64,000 bases of DNA from Syngnathus acus. Its lineage: Eukaryota; Chordata; Actinopteri; Syngnathiformes; Syngnathidae. Below, piece after piece: positions 23,901-34,713 of the stretch (positions are counted from its first letter, which is position 1; every line of letters begins with the position of its first letter). Location: assembly GCF_901709675.1 (NCBI RefSeq), contig NC_051092.1, positions 5,088,491 through 5,152,490 of the forward strand, given 5' to 3'. The notes under the pieces were generated by a model that was not told where the DNA came from, made no database searches, and saw only the letters and a list, made by a program, of their open reading frames with translations. Both the position numbers and the translations under genes were made by a program.

Positions 23901-26750
23901 AGGCCGTGAAGCTCTTCAGAAGCTACGAGGACCCCGCAGAAGACCCCCAGTATTCTGAGGTAGCGACACAAGCACAATTGTCAAGAAAAACAGCCCAATG
24001 AATTAATGATGAAAAAATAAAAACGAATCACGATCCGATACTGTTTTTCAGGTGATCGAAATCAACCTGAGCGCCATGTTGCCGCACGTCAGCGGGCCCA
24101 AGAGGCCGCAGGACCGCGTGGCCGTCTGCAGCATGAAAGAAGGATTCCAGAGTTGCTTGGATGAGAAGGTAAAAACTTTCACTCACGCTGACGACATCAC
24201 CGGACCTGACACCCCCACCCCTCTCCAACTCAGCTGGGCCCCAGAGGCTTCAATATCTCCAAGGACAAGCAGGATGTCCGCGTTCCCTTCCTGCACGCCG
24301 GTCAGGAGTACCAGCTGGCCCACGGCTCGGTGGTCATCGCCGCCGTGATCAGCTGCACCAACAACTGCAACCCCTCCGTCATGCTGACGGCAGGTAAGAA
24401 AAAACGGCTGAGCTTTTTGCAAGCGCCGCCCACTTGACGCTTGGGCACGACTTAATGTCGACAGGCTTGCTGGCGAAGAAGGCGGTGGAGGCGGGGCTCC
24501 TGGTCAAGCCGTATATCCGGACCAGCCTGGCGCCGGGAAGCGGCATGGTCACGCACTACCTCAGCGCCAGCGGGGTACTGCCCTATTTCAGCCAGCTGGG
24601 GTAAGATATAATTCCGTCATAACTCGGCCACCCGCTTTAACACGAATATTATTAATATGTACATTTCATATCCACGACAGCTTTGAGGTGATCGGTTATG
24701 GCTGCGCCACCTGCGTGGGAAACACGGCCCCCTTGCCCGAAAGTGTGGTGAACGCCATCAAGCAGGTGACTTTTCTCCCCACCCCCGATTTCAAATAGAA
24801 AAATCGTTGAATCCTTACCAGACATGACGTCTCGGGCGTCTCTTCTAGGGCCAGCTGGTGGCGTGCGGCGTCCTGTCTGGCAACAGGCACTTTGAGGGCC
24901 GCCTCTGCGACTGCATCCGGGCCAACTACCTGGCCTCGCCGCCCTTCGTGGTGGCGTACGCCATCGCTGGAACCGTGGGCATCGATTTTGAAAAGGAACC
25001 CGTGGGGTTGACTCCGGACGGGAAGGAGGTGTTCCTTCGCGACATCTGGCCGTCCAGGGAGGAGGTGCAACAGACGGAGGAGGACACCATCATCTCCTCT
25101 GTCTTTAAGGAACTCAAGGCGAGAATGGAGGTACAAATGAGAAAAAAAAAAATCCTCCAGCATCTCCAATTAGGTTCATTGAACACAACATAATGTTACC
25201 TTTTGCTCGAACTCTCGTTTCCAGAAAGGGAACACGTTCTGGAGCAACATCGAGTGTCCCGACTCGGTGGTCTTTCCCTGGGACGCCAAGTCCACGTACA
25301 TCCGCTCGCCGTCGTTCTTCAGCAAATTAGTAAGGGCGGGATGGCTAGTCCTCACCACGCCATGCATTGAAAACCACGTGACACTTTTCCTCTGCTTGTG
25401 TCTCAAGAGTAAAGAAGTCCCGCCCCCTCAGTCCATCGACAACGCTCACGCCTTGCTGTTCCTCGGCGACAAGGTGACCACCGACCACATTTCCCCCGCG
25501 GGAAGCATCGCCCGCGTCAGTGCCGCTGCCAAGTACCTGCTCAGCAAAAGGTGCATTGATGATAACAGACCCAAAAAAAATCATTTTATACAATAATCAT
25601 GACATCTCGAATTATTCACGCTATGTGTTACGATCCTCACACGCAGGCTGACTCCTCGTGAGTTCAACTCGTACGGCTCTCGGCGGGGCAACGACGCCGT
25701 GATGACCAGAGGGACGTTCGCCAGCATCAAGCTCCAAAATCGACTGGTGGGCAAAGCGGGGCCCAAAACGCTCCACGTCCCCTCGGGCCAAACGGTGAGT
25801 GCACTTACGAGGCGTCCCTCGGTCTAAGTTGGTGGAGAAAAATTTTTTTAAAATGGATGTTTTTGCCAATGTTTCTCATCCTTCGCCCAGCTGGATGTGT
25901 TTGAGGCGGCCGAGCGCTATCAAAAGGACGGTGTTCCTCTCATCATCCTGGCCGGGAAGGACTACGGCTCGGGAAGCTCCAGGGATTGGGTGGCCAAAGG
26001 ACCTTATCTACTGGTACAAACAGCCATCAGCGCATTTGTACTTGAATTTCTGCTCTTAACACAAAGCAAAAAGTCAACTTGGAAAACTCTAAATCTTGTA
26101 AATCAAGTGCTGTAGCAAGGTACGTAAAATGTTGACGTGTCCTCCGACAGGGAGTCCGCGCCGTCATCGCCGAAAGCTTCGAGCGTCTGCACAAGAAGCA
26201 GCTGGTGGGCGCGGGCATCCTGCCGCTGCAGTTCGCGCCCGAGGAAAACGCCGACACGCTGGAGCTCGCCGGCACCGAGAGGTTCAGCGTCGTCTTGCCG
26301 CAACGCCTCGCGCCCCGCCAGCAGCTCGCTGTCAAGGCAGGACGCTTTTCTTAGACACCCTTCTTGGGCCAGACTTTTTCAAATCAATCGTCAAATTACG
26401 CTGGTCAAAAGTAAAAAAAAAATTTATCAGATGGCTAAACATATTGATGTTGATTTCTTTTCCCTAACACATCAGGTTTTTGAGATTTAATATTTGTTTG
26501 ACCTATTAAAGCTTACACATCAGATTTAAAAGTAAATATTTGTTGACCAGTGTTATTTTTGAAAAGGCTGATAATAATCATCCGGCAGGTTAATTGACTC
26601 CATTCATCCATTTTTAATAGAGCTGTTGTTTTGTTTCAGACGAGCGATGGTAAAAGTTTTGCAGTGACGGCTCAGTTGGACAACGAGCTGGACGTCATCT
26701 TTCTCCAGCACGGAGGCCTCCTGAGATACGTGGCGCGGACAATGCTTTGA
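20972..26750 (+). CDS. ireb2: Iron regulatory protein 2 (IRP2, IREB2)
   Basis: IRP2 is a cytosolic aconitase-family RNA-binding protein that binds iron-responsive elements and is degraded in iron-replete cells. Twenty-one exons in phase give 969 aa (human 963): 20972-20996, 21827-21916, 22005-22170, 22433-22570, 22673-22900, 23004-23073, 23132-23315, 23380-23519, 23605-23776, 23859-23959, 24052-24168, 24234-24393, 24465-24600, 24681-24765, 24849-25130, 25225-25329, 25408-25550, 25647-25794, 25891-26013, 26151-26336, 26640-26750. Diagnostic features are the IRP2-only insertion in exon 5 after [11 protein letters not shown] (cysteine- and proline-rich, ending [13 protein letters not shown]), the cluster-type cysteines Cys518, Cys584 and Cys587, and the final swivel domain with [10 protein letters not shown]. 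Exon 20 ends at a GC donor. IRP1 is excluded because it lacks the insertion. Confidence 0.96.
23551..23573. repeat. Poly(C) tract in ireb2 intron 8
   Basis: This is a run of 23 C residues ending about 30 nt upstream of the exon 9 acceptor. It acts as part of the pyrimidine tract and could form an i-motif. Confidence 0.9.
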
Positions 26751-27127
26751 AACACGCGCACTGGGACTACTTTTGTCACCGTCTGTCGTCGGAATGGATT
26801 CCAGGCTGCGTGCCGCTTATTAGTTTGACTGACTGAATCGAGGACCTTTTTGTGAAGACCCTTTTTATTGGGGGGGCACTCAAGTCATCTGAAATTAGTT
26901 GAACTCTCGTCAAAGCGCGGCGATACGTCCTCACGGATACACTTTTGTTTTGTCCATGTTTTATCAACTGAACATTTTCCCTCCACCCTAACCCAATATG
27001 TGCGACTCATGCAAAAGTGTCTTATTGCGCCTTCTGGCCATTGTTTTCCCCAACGTCCTGCATTTGTGTTTTGGTTTTTATGTAATGTACAGTGTCATGA
27101 TTTTGAAATAATTTTGAATGATTAGAA

Positions 27128-27133
27128 AATAAA
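27128..27133 (+). other. Poly(A) signal of ireb2
   Basis: A canonical AATAAA lies 378 nt after the ireb2 stop, followed by a GT-rich stretch (ggccttgttgtgc). Confidence 0.65.
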
Positions 27134-28950
27134 GTCACATCTCCAGTGGCCTTGTTGTGCTAAATGTGATCACAATTTTAGCTGGTAAATGTAATCACAA
27201 TGGCAAAATAACAGATCAGCAGCTGTATGAGTGCAGAGGCTCACCTGAGTAATGAAAATCTACAAAATGCAGCAAGTCCCACGACGAGTTCAGTCAACAG
27301 CAGATCTTTAAGAATCTTTTGACAGAATGCTGGAAAGGTATGTTACTTAGACTGTTCAACTTTGACTCCGCCTCCATACACACACACACCTGTCAATCAA
27401 CCGGTGTGCGTTGCTGCATTCAAGGGCGCTGGGAAATGATACTATCAATTTAACCTGCTTGATTACAGCAATAACTGGCAATGATGGCCCACTAATCAAA
27501 GTCAAAGTGTCATATCTGTAATTTGAGAGAAGTAGACATTTAAGTTGGAAAAAATCAATAAAAACACATTTTCTCATTCTGATTGCTGTAAAGGTTTTGG
27601 CAATAGCGGCCCACTAAATAAAACAAATCAAAGTGCTAGAATAAGTAGAGTTTGGGTACGGGGAAGGGCAAGAATAAAAAAAAAAAATGGCACAAAATAT
27701 CCAAGTGTAAACAGTGCAATATTTATTTGATTTCTTCTCCAAGTAAATTTCCATGACACAGGTGCACATTTTTTCTAGATACATTGATAAATCTCATTTC
27801 ATTGAACGCCAGCCAAGGTGAACAACTGGTGTGATTTAACCTAACGTGAAATGTTCTCATTAAAGAAGCTTGGCCGTCAAATGTAAAAATTAAAGCTGTA
27901 AAAAAAAAAAAAAAAGTACTTCATTACTTGGAGAGGAGTATTGGAAAAATAAAAATCAATACATGTATATATTTATTTAAATCTGTTGTCTATTTTTAGT
28001 GTCAAGCTGTTTCTGGATGTGAGCTGCGATGCACACAGCATGTTTCCTTCAACAGTGTGATAACGCCACGTATGTTGCGTTTTAATGGGGGGGGGGGGGA
28101 AGCTTGTTTGACGTTCAACATTAGATCATGCTTGTTCTGTTGTCCAAATGTACGAAGGAATATTCAGGCCACTATGTGCCTTAAAAAATTAAATGGGCAG
28201 TTATGAGCAAAAATGTTAGAAGAAAGACTAGCTAGAAAGAAAAGTCATATTCTGATAATGTATGAATTTCACAAAAGGAGAAAAAAGGAATCCACAAAAA
28301 AGGAACAAGTATATCAAAACCAGCAAAATAAAGACAGCATTTAACAAGAAAATGATACAAAATAACATGCAATCCAAAATATTTTATTATATATGATAAA
28401 TGTGTTAATTTGCAATCAAGTTTTTTGTAATGAACCATTAAGATTTGTAACAATTACATTAGCACATATTTTTGTCAGATTTTTCAATCAGATGTTTTTT
28501 GTTTCCCCAAATACTCAGGGAAATTTGTGGAAATCTAGACAAAAGAATCACCAAAATACTTTTTCCTTTTGTTCGTAATAGTATTCGCAGCTTAGGGAAT
28601 GAAGAGAACAACAACAACAAAAACGTACATTTCACTGGGTGAAATTTTACTGCCTTTGTTGTGTGGTGAATCAGTAACTTTCAATTCATTGTTTCGCACT
28701 TTCTACAGCAAAAACAAAATAAAAAAACTATTTGGAAAGAAAATTGTAAATGCTTTTTTTCAGTAAGCTTCGTAACAATCATACACGTTGTGACTCTTAA
28801 TCCGATTTTTGGTGTGATCCAAATACTCCTTCGTACAGTAGATGTCGAAACGGCTTAAGAAAAGAAACGAGTCAAAAACTTCTTTCATTAGCCTCGAGTG
28901 TCTCATCGCCCCCGCTCGTTCGTAGAAGGCACAGATAAGTGAAATTGTTA

Positions 28951-28956
28951 TTTATT
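28951..28956 (-). other. Candidate poly(A) signal of snx1
   Basis: This is a minus-strand AATAAA (plus tttatt) about 375 nt past the snx1 stop. Confidence 0.45.
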
Positions 28957-29329
28957 TTTAAACATAAGTGACATCAAACGTACACTGCGCTGCGATTATT
29001 CACGCCCGCGAGCTCTAATGCCCCTTCCCCCCATCTCAGCATCAATAACCAAAATTAATTTATCCCTTTTTGAGTCGTTTGGCCCGAGGGCTATTTTCAC
29101 CCGGATGAAACCGATCGCGCGTCTGTACGAAAATATTTGCGAGAAGTTACACGACGGGGAAAAATAGAAAGTTCTAAAGCGCGAAAGGTTGATACAAAAG
29201 CAAGAAACGTGTTGATTGTAAACTGTTTTGCAACGACGCACACACGTTCTTCCGGGATTTTAAAGGCAGGAAGCGCTCAAGTGTGAAAGAAGGAAAAAAA
29301 GAAAGACAAAAGGAGATTTGCAATCCCAC

Positions 29330-30602
29330 TCAGGCGATGGCCTTCGCTTCGGGTAAAAAGGCCTCCCAGTACTTGATCAGCTGAACACACACACAGGGGG
29401 GGAGAGGTCACGTGATTACACAAAAAGGAGTCGATGAGAAAAGTGTAATTGGGAAAAAAAGTTCCAAACCATCCTGGGATGGAATGGCAATCATCATGAT
29501 TATGAGCTCACCTGCTGCTGTGACTTGAGCAGATTCTCCAGATATTTGACGATCTGTTTTTTGAAGTTCCTGGCCTTTTCTTTCTATAAGAAAAAAAAGA
29601 AACAGCAATGAGGACGCCGCCTTCCTCAGCTCACTTGACGAGCGGCGTCAAACGCGAGCACCTCAAATCGCAGCACTTCCTTGCGCACGGTGGCCGACAC
29701 TCGGTCAAAGTCTCGCTCGAACTGCGTCACTTTGGCCTCCCACTGGCGAGCGCAATAGACACACACACGATTATCACGCTTGGCTCATTTATCACATTGA
29801 TGTTTTCGGGAAAGCGCGCCGTTACTTCTGCGATCTCCTCTTTGGCCAGCTGCAGCTTGTCGGGCTTGTTGGCCCACTGGAGTTTGGCTTCGGCCTCGCG
29901 CTTCTTCTGCAGCGTGCTCTGCGCGTCCTGCCAGCGCTGCCACGCCTTCATGCGGTGGTCGAAGGAGCCCTGCACGGCGCGCGTCAATTTCATTCTACGC
30001 CGAGGGAGGGAGCGCGCGTGACCCGTTTGGCGTACCCTGACGGCGCCGAGCAGTCGGATGAAATCGGCGATGAGCTCCGCAAAGCCGAAGGTGTCGTTGG
30101 CCGCCTGGTCCTGATGCACCTGCTCCATCTTGTCCTCCACCTCGGCCAACTGCGAGAGGGCGCGCGAAAGCGCCGTGTTGTCCTCGGCGCTGCCCAGCAT
30201 GGCGGTGCTCTTGGCGAAGCTCGCCGTGTTGATGGAAAGCTCTGGCGAGGGCGGAAGGGGGGTTAGATTTGATGTTTGATCACAACGCCCCGTTGAAGAG
30301 GCGTCTTTGGTTACCTTTCCTGTGGAGCACCAGCGACTCCACCAGCGCGTGGAGCTTGCGGAATTGTTGGTCCGCAGACTCCACCTCCTGCAGTTTTTCC
30401 TCAAACCACTGCGGCAGAAAAATATGTCGGTGGGGTGGAGAAAAACACATTACCTTTTGAAGAAGACGAGGCCTCTCAACTCACCACGTCCGACTCGTTC
30501 ATCTTGATGGTCATTTTGCTGACGGCGTCCGTGGCCTTGTTGATCATTTTCAGGAAGCCGGCGCCGCTCAGAGCCTGCGTGCTCACAGCTCGGGGCAGCT
30601 GA

Positions 30603-30633
<31 letters not shown>

Positions 30634-33600
30634 CTCTAATTGCACACACTTTGAGGAAAGTGTTTGATTGGACGACAAGGGAGGAGCTCAAATAAAGCAG
30701 GACAACAAAAGGTGGTCTTGCCTCATCTCTCTCCAGGAACTCTCGCACGTCGGGGTCTTGGATCAGCGAAGGGTGAGTGACCACCCTCTGAAGATACCTG
30801 TTGGAAGCGGCGGAAGAGAAGTCAAAGTTAGACTTCGACCCCTCACCCCATTTAAAAAACAAAAACAAAAAAAAACATGATTCTCACACGCTTTCCAAAT
30901 ACGCAGCCAGTCAGATTTTTTTCATCTTTGTCCCTTTTTTTCATCCAAGCAAAGTTCTTCTACTGAACTATTTTATTTTCTGATATGAGCATGGAGAGAT
31001 TCCGCCTCACCTCTCCAGGGCGCCTCTTCTTCTCTCGACAAAGTCGGCAGACGACGAGTCCTCCTTTCCCACCTTCACCTTGGTCATGCCTGCGAGGGCG
31101 CCACAAAAAAAAAAAAAAAAGTGAGCGGAGCGCACAGCGGCGCCGATGCCAGCTGAAGCTCCGCCTACCCAGGATGCTTTTCTCAGGCGGCGGCGGCACG
31201 ATGACGCCGCCAGGGCCATGCTTCTCGGAGAGCTTCTCGTACAGGCCCAGGAAGTCGCTGAAGCGTCGGCGCACCGTGAACGTCTTGTTGCGGAACATGG
31301 ACAGCGTGGTCTGAAAACATTTTATTTTTTTACATGATTAAAAGCCCGGTATTGCTTTACGTGGTACCTTTAGAGAAAAAGGAGCTTTACCTGAGTGGAC
31401 ACTTTGTAGGCCATGTAGGCGGTCATTCCATCCCCTGCAATGATTTTCCACAATGAATTGGATTGCGGGGGTCGAACGCTGGCTTCTCACGGGCAAAGTC
31501 AAAAAGTCTCACCTATCTTTTCTGGGTCGGTAATGGAGATGGTGATGTCAAACTTGTCTTCCAGCTCTGACTCCTCCTCTTCCTCAAGCTGCAATAAGTG
31601 AGAAGCATGTTTTAGAATTGGAAGCTCGGCACCCGTCACTGGTTCTAGAATACAGTAATATTTGGGGTGTTTTCAAAACACTTATTCGGCTTTTTATTTT
31701 GAGGTCTGGAACGCATCAATTCATTTCAATGATGAAAATGAATTTGATGTGGTACTAAATTGCTACGACTTTATCTCACACCGAATCCAAGCGACTGTGG
31801 CCGGGCCTTTTTGGGACTTACTTCCTCCAGCATAGCCGTCTGTGATTTGGCCACACTGGTGGCTGCCGAGGTGGAAGGCTTGCCGACGGCGGCGGCGGCG
31901 GCCGGGGCGGCGGCCTTCTTCCTTTCGCTCTGTGGACTGTCCAGAGAGAGCTCCACTGTGGCTTCTATGGCAAGAGGCAATGCAAACAATTTGACCTTTC
32001 ACCCTTACTCTATGACTTGTTCGTTTGGCACTCCTGGAGCCTGATCGATGTGGATGATTGTCCGTTTTGTCGCAAGGGAACTGAGGACTCACCTGCAAAT
32101 ATATCAGTGCTTTCGTCCACGTGAACTCCGTTGGTCCTGGAGTTGAGGCGGGAGCTGTCGCCGGGGTCTCCAGCGTCCGCCGCGAAGATGTCGTCGTGTT
32201 TACGCTCTCGGCTTGCTTTGCCGCTGTCGTTGCTGGCGGACTTGTCAGCGAGAGGCTCGTCCCGCGGGTCCTCGGCGGCGGGCTTCTTCTTGGCGCCCAG
32301 CGGCTCGCCAAACAGATCCTCGTCTGGCTCGCCGAAGAGGCTCTTCTGAGGCGGATTGGCGGTTTTGATCTGTTGCGGGTCGGCGAACAAGTCGCTGCCC
32401 TCGTCTTCGAAGAGGTCTGCGGCGGCGCTTTGCTTCTGCGCCGCAGCTGGTGGAGGATCGTCAAAGAGTTCCGCCAGTGGGTCAATTATTTTGCTCGGTG
32501 GATTTGGTGCAAGATCGGCTGATGAACTGAGATCTAAAAGCGGCGCGGTTTCTTTTACTTCCTGTTTCGGATCAGCGATTTCAGCAAAAAGACTTTCTCC
32601 CTCTCCTTCCTGTGATTGCGGTTCAGTTTCATTTCCGAGTAGGTCAACAAACTCATCATTGAGAAGGTTTTCACTGGCTCCCTTTCCAGCTTTGGCATCG
32701 ACAGAGGCGGCCGGAGTCATCCAGTTGTCCGCCAGGTCGTCAAACTCGTCAGAGGGCTCGCTGGGCGTTTTGGATTCCGAGCCGCTGCTGATGGGGTCGC
32801 TCGTGACGTCACTGGGAGGCGACATTAAATTGTCGCTCGACGTTTTGGATCCCAAGCCGCTGCTGACGCGGTCGCTCGTCGGCTCTGCCGTGGCGTCTCC
32901 GGGAGGAGTCAACAAATCATCGGTAGGTTGACTGACCGTCGGCGTCTCGCTGAGGGAGGAGTTGCTCTGGAGACAAAGAAGAAACAGCTCTGTGCTCTCA
33001 ATGCAAAGCGGATTAGCGCATTTTCTTTCCTTGTTTTCGTTCATCATTATACATTTATATTTTTTTAAAAGTTGCAAATTATGTCTGAACAATTTTGATA
33101 ATATACTTACAATTTACCCCCTTAATATTGCAATTTAATATTTTTTTTCAAGGTCTTCTTACCATGTATTTTGCAACAAAGAAGCAATAAATTAATCTGT
33201 TTCCCAATGAACAATATCGTATTTTTTTATTCATACATGTTTTGCTTTTATGGGTTAAGATTAGGTAAAAATAAAAGCAAAAGACATTATGTTCATCCCC
33301 TTCAATTAGAACGACTAATTTACTAAATACAACTTTTAATACAAGTCATAGTATTATAAACACCTCTAAATGATGGTCAGGCCATATCCAGGGCAATCCT
33401 AGTTTAAAAAAAAAAAAGCAAGCTGGCACTTTTGCTGTGTGTTATGCGTAAAGTTGCTGACTTCGCTTTTTCTCCCAAATTGCTGTCTTTTTCCCCTTTT
33501 GAACTTTGACTGAGGAGATAACATCCGGGTTCTAACCACGTGACCGCCACCCGCTCACATGACAGGAGGTTGCCCTCCCGCTGCACGGGCCACTTTTTAG

Positions 33601-34128
33601 TCACCATTCAAATAAGAATCACTGCTCATTATTCGGGCCCCAAGTTATGCAGTCACGCCACATAAATCCCAAAGCCAATATTGCCAAAAATACGAACCAC
33701 TGCAAAGCAAACTCACTAAGCATCAAGTGATTGTATTTTGTCAGTCTACTCGCAGCGCGAAGATCACAGGCAATTAAATGCTAGATGACTTTTGATGACG
33801 GAATAATAATCGCATTGAAGTTCATGTGAAAGCAAGCATCACGTAAAATAAAGCAACATTTGTCACTTTTAGAGCAACGAGTGAAAACTTTTGGAAAAAG
33901 AACAACGAAAAGTGGTTAATGTTTCCCCCCCCCCCTCGCGCATTGCTATGGCTAACCGTCAGTGAGAGTTAGCAAAGTATGGAGATGGAAAAAGCAGCCG
34001 TGGGGGAAAGTTGGATAGCGTACCACACTCACGAAGAGGTCGTCTCCGTCCTCTTCATCGCTGCCTCGGCCTGCGGCGTCTCCGGCGTCGGGGAAAGGAG
34101 GAGGACTGCGCTCCGAGCTGGACGCCAT
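29330..34128 (-). CDS. snx1: Sorting nexin 1 with an enlarged acidic N-terminus
   Basis: SNX1 is a PX-BAR protein of the endosomal ESCPE-1/retromer-associated coat, binding phosphoinositides and tubulating endosomes. Fifteen exons in phase give 763 aa against 522 in human: 34128-34033, 32966-32093, 31964-31822, 31588-31513, 31434-31391, 31310-31169, 31089-31011, 30797-30722, 30598-30485, 30408-30315, 30241-30036, 29969-29826, 29742-29662, 29583-29512, 29380-29330. The excess is one 874-nt exon 2 rich in D, E, S, P with repeated DLF/DIF motifs. The PX core [15 protein letters not shown] and VPPPPEKS and the BAR region ([24 protein letters not shown]-like, [15 protein letters not shown]) are standard, as is the C-terminus [12 protein letters not shown]. 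The start is the ATG at 34128. An in-frame TTG two codons upstream was not used. Intron 8 has a GC donor. Confidence 0.94.
30603..30631. repeat. (CA)n microsatellite in snx1 intron 8
   Basis: This is a pure AC tract just upstream (on the minus strand) of the exon 9 acceptor. There it forms a TG repeat, so it may influence splicing of the GC-donor intron. Confidence 0.9.
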
Positions 34129-34713
34129 CTTCAATTCGCTAATTTACAAACTTAACGCACGCGCGCGCGGATAGACAAGACACGACACACGACGTGTGCT
34201 TTTCTTTTCGTCGGATAATGATGACTCCCCCGCTGCCCATACGAGCACACGCAACGCGGTTGTGGAAAGTGACGCCTGGGGGGTGGTGGAAGTGCTCCAA
34301 AGTGACAGGGGAGTCGGTACTGGAGTTAAGGCGGAGGAGGAGGGGAGAGGGGGGGGCGCGACGCCAGTAAACCACCGCTGTCACTTTTCACTTCCTGGAC
34401 AGTACCAAAGCCTCACTTCCTGGTTATGCTAAATCCCCCTTGAGTCTAGGCAGGACACGCCTTACTACAATATGATTGGCTGATTGAATGCAACAGCTAA
34501 TCATATTGCAGCAGTGCGTGACCTACCGCCAATCATAAAGCGCCTGGGATTCCACACTCGGGCGTTAGCCTCACCAACTAGCTAGCATGCGCCTCTCAGC
34601 TACCCAGTCACGGGACCGAAGCGCGGCGGATTGGATGGTTGATAAAAATGAATTGTGGTAAATGGAGCGGTGAGGACAAGCTCGTCTGACCGCAAATATA
34701 TACCGATTTTGGG
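34129..34713. promoter_or_regulatory. Divergent promoter of snx1 and the SV2-like gene
   Basis: The two start codons are only 585 bp apart, head to head. The region contains an inverted repeat-like pair of 'aatatgattggctgattg' and 'caatcata' elements around 34470-34540 (CCAAT-type boxes) and a GC-rich purine block near 34320-34360. It is probably a bidirectional promoter. Confidence 0.5.

Larger units (their letters stand above)
26751..29329. other. Converging 3' ends of ireb2 and snx1
   Basis: This is the tail-to-tail spacer. The ireb2 3' UTR runs to about 27150. A minus-strand AATAAA at 28951-28956 could end snx1. The remainder is AT-rich (27200-28900) with A/T homopolymers and no recognisable exon, RNA gene or intact transposon. 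Confidence 0.55.

Noticed and set aside
20972-26750. Aconitase 1 (IRP1/aco1) as identity of the plus-strand gene
   Set aside because: The protein has the IRP2-specific insertion in exon 5 and IRP2-like sequence throughout, so ireb2 fits better.
30603-30631. CRISPR-like or structured array suggested by several short tandem repeats in the window
   Set aside because: All are simple microsatellites without spacers; the genome is a vertebrate one.
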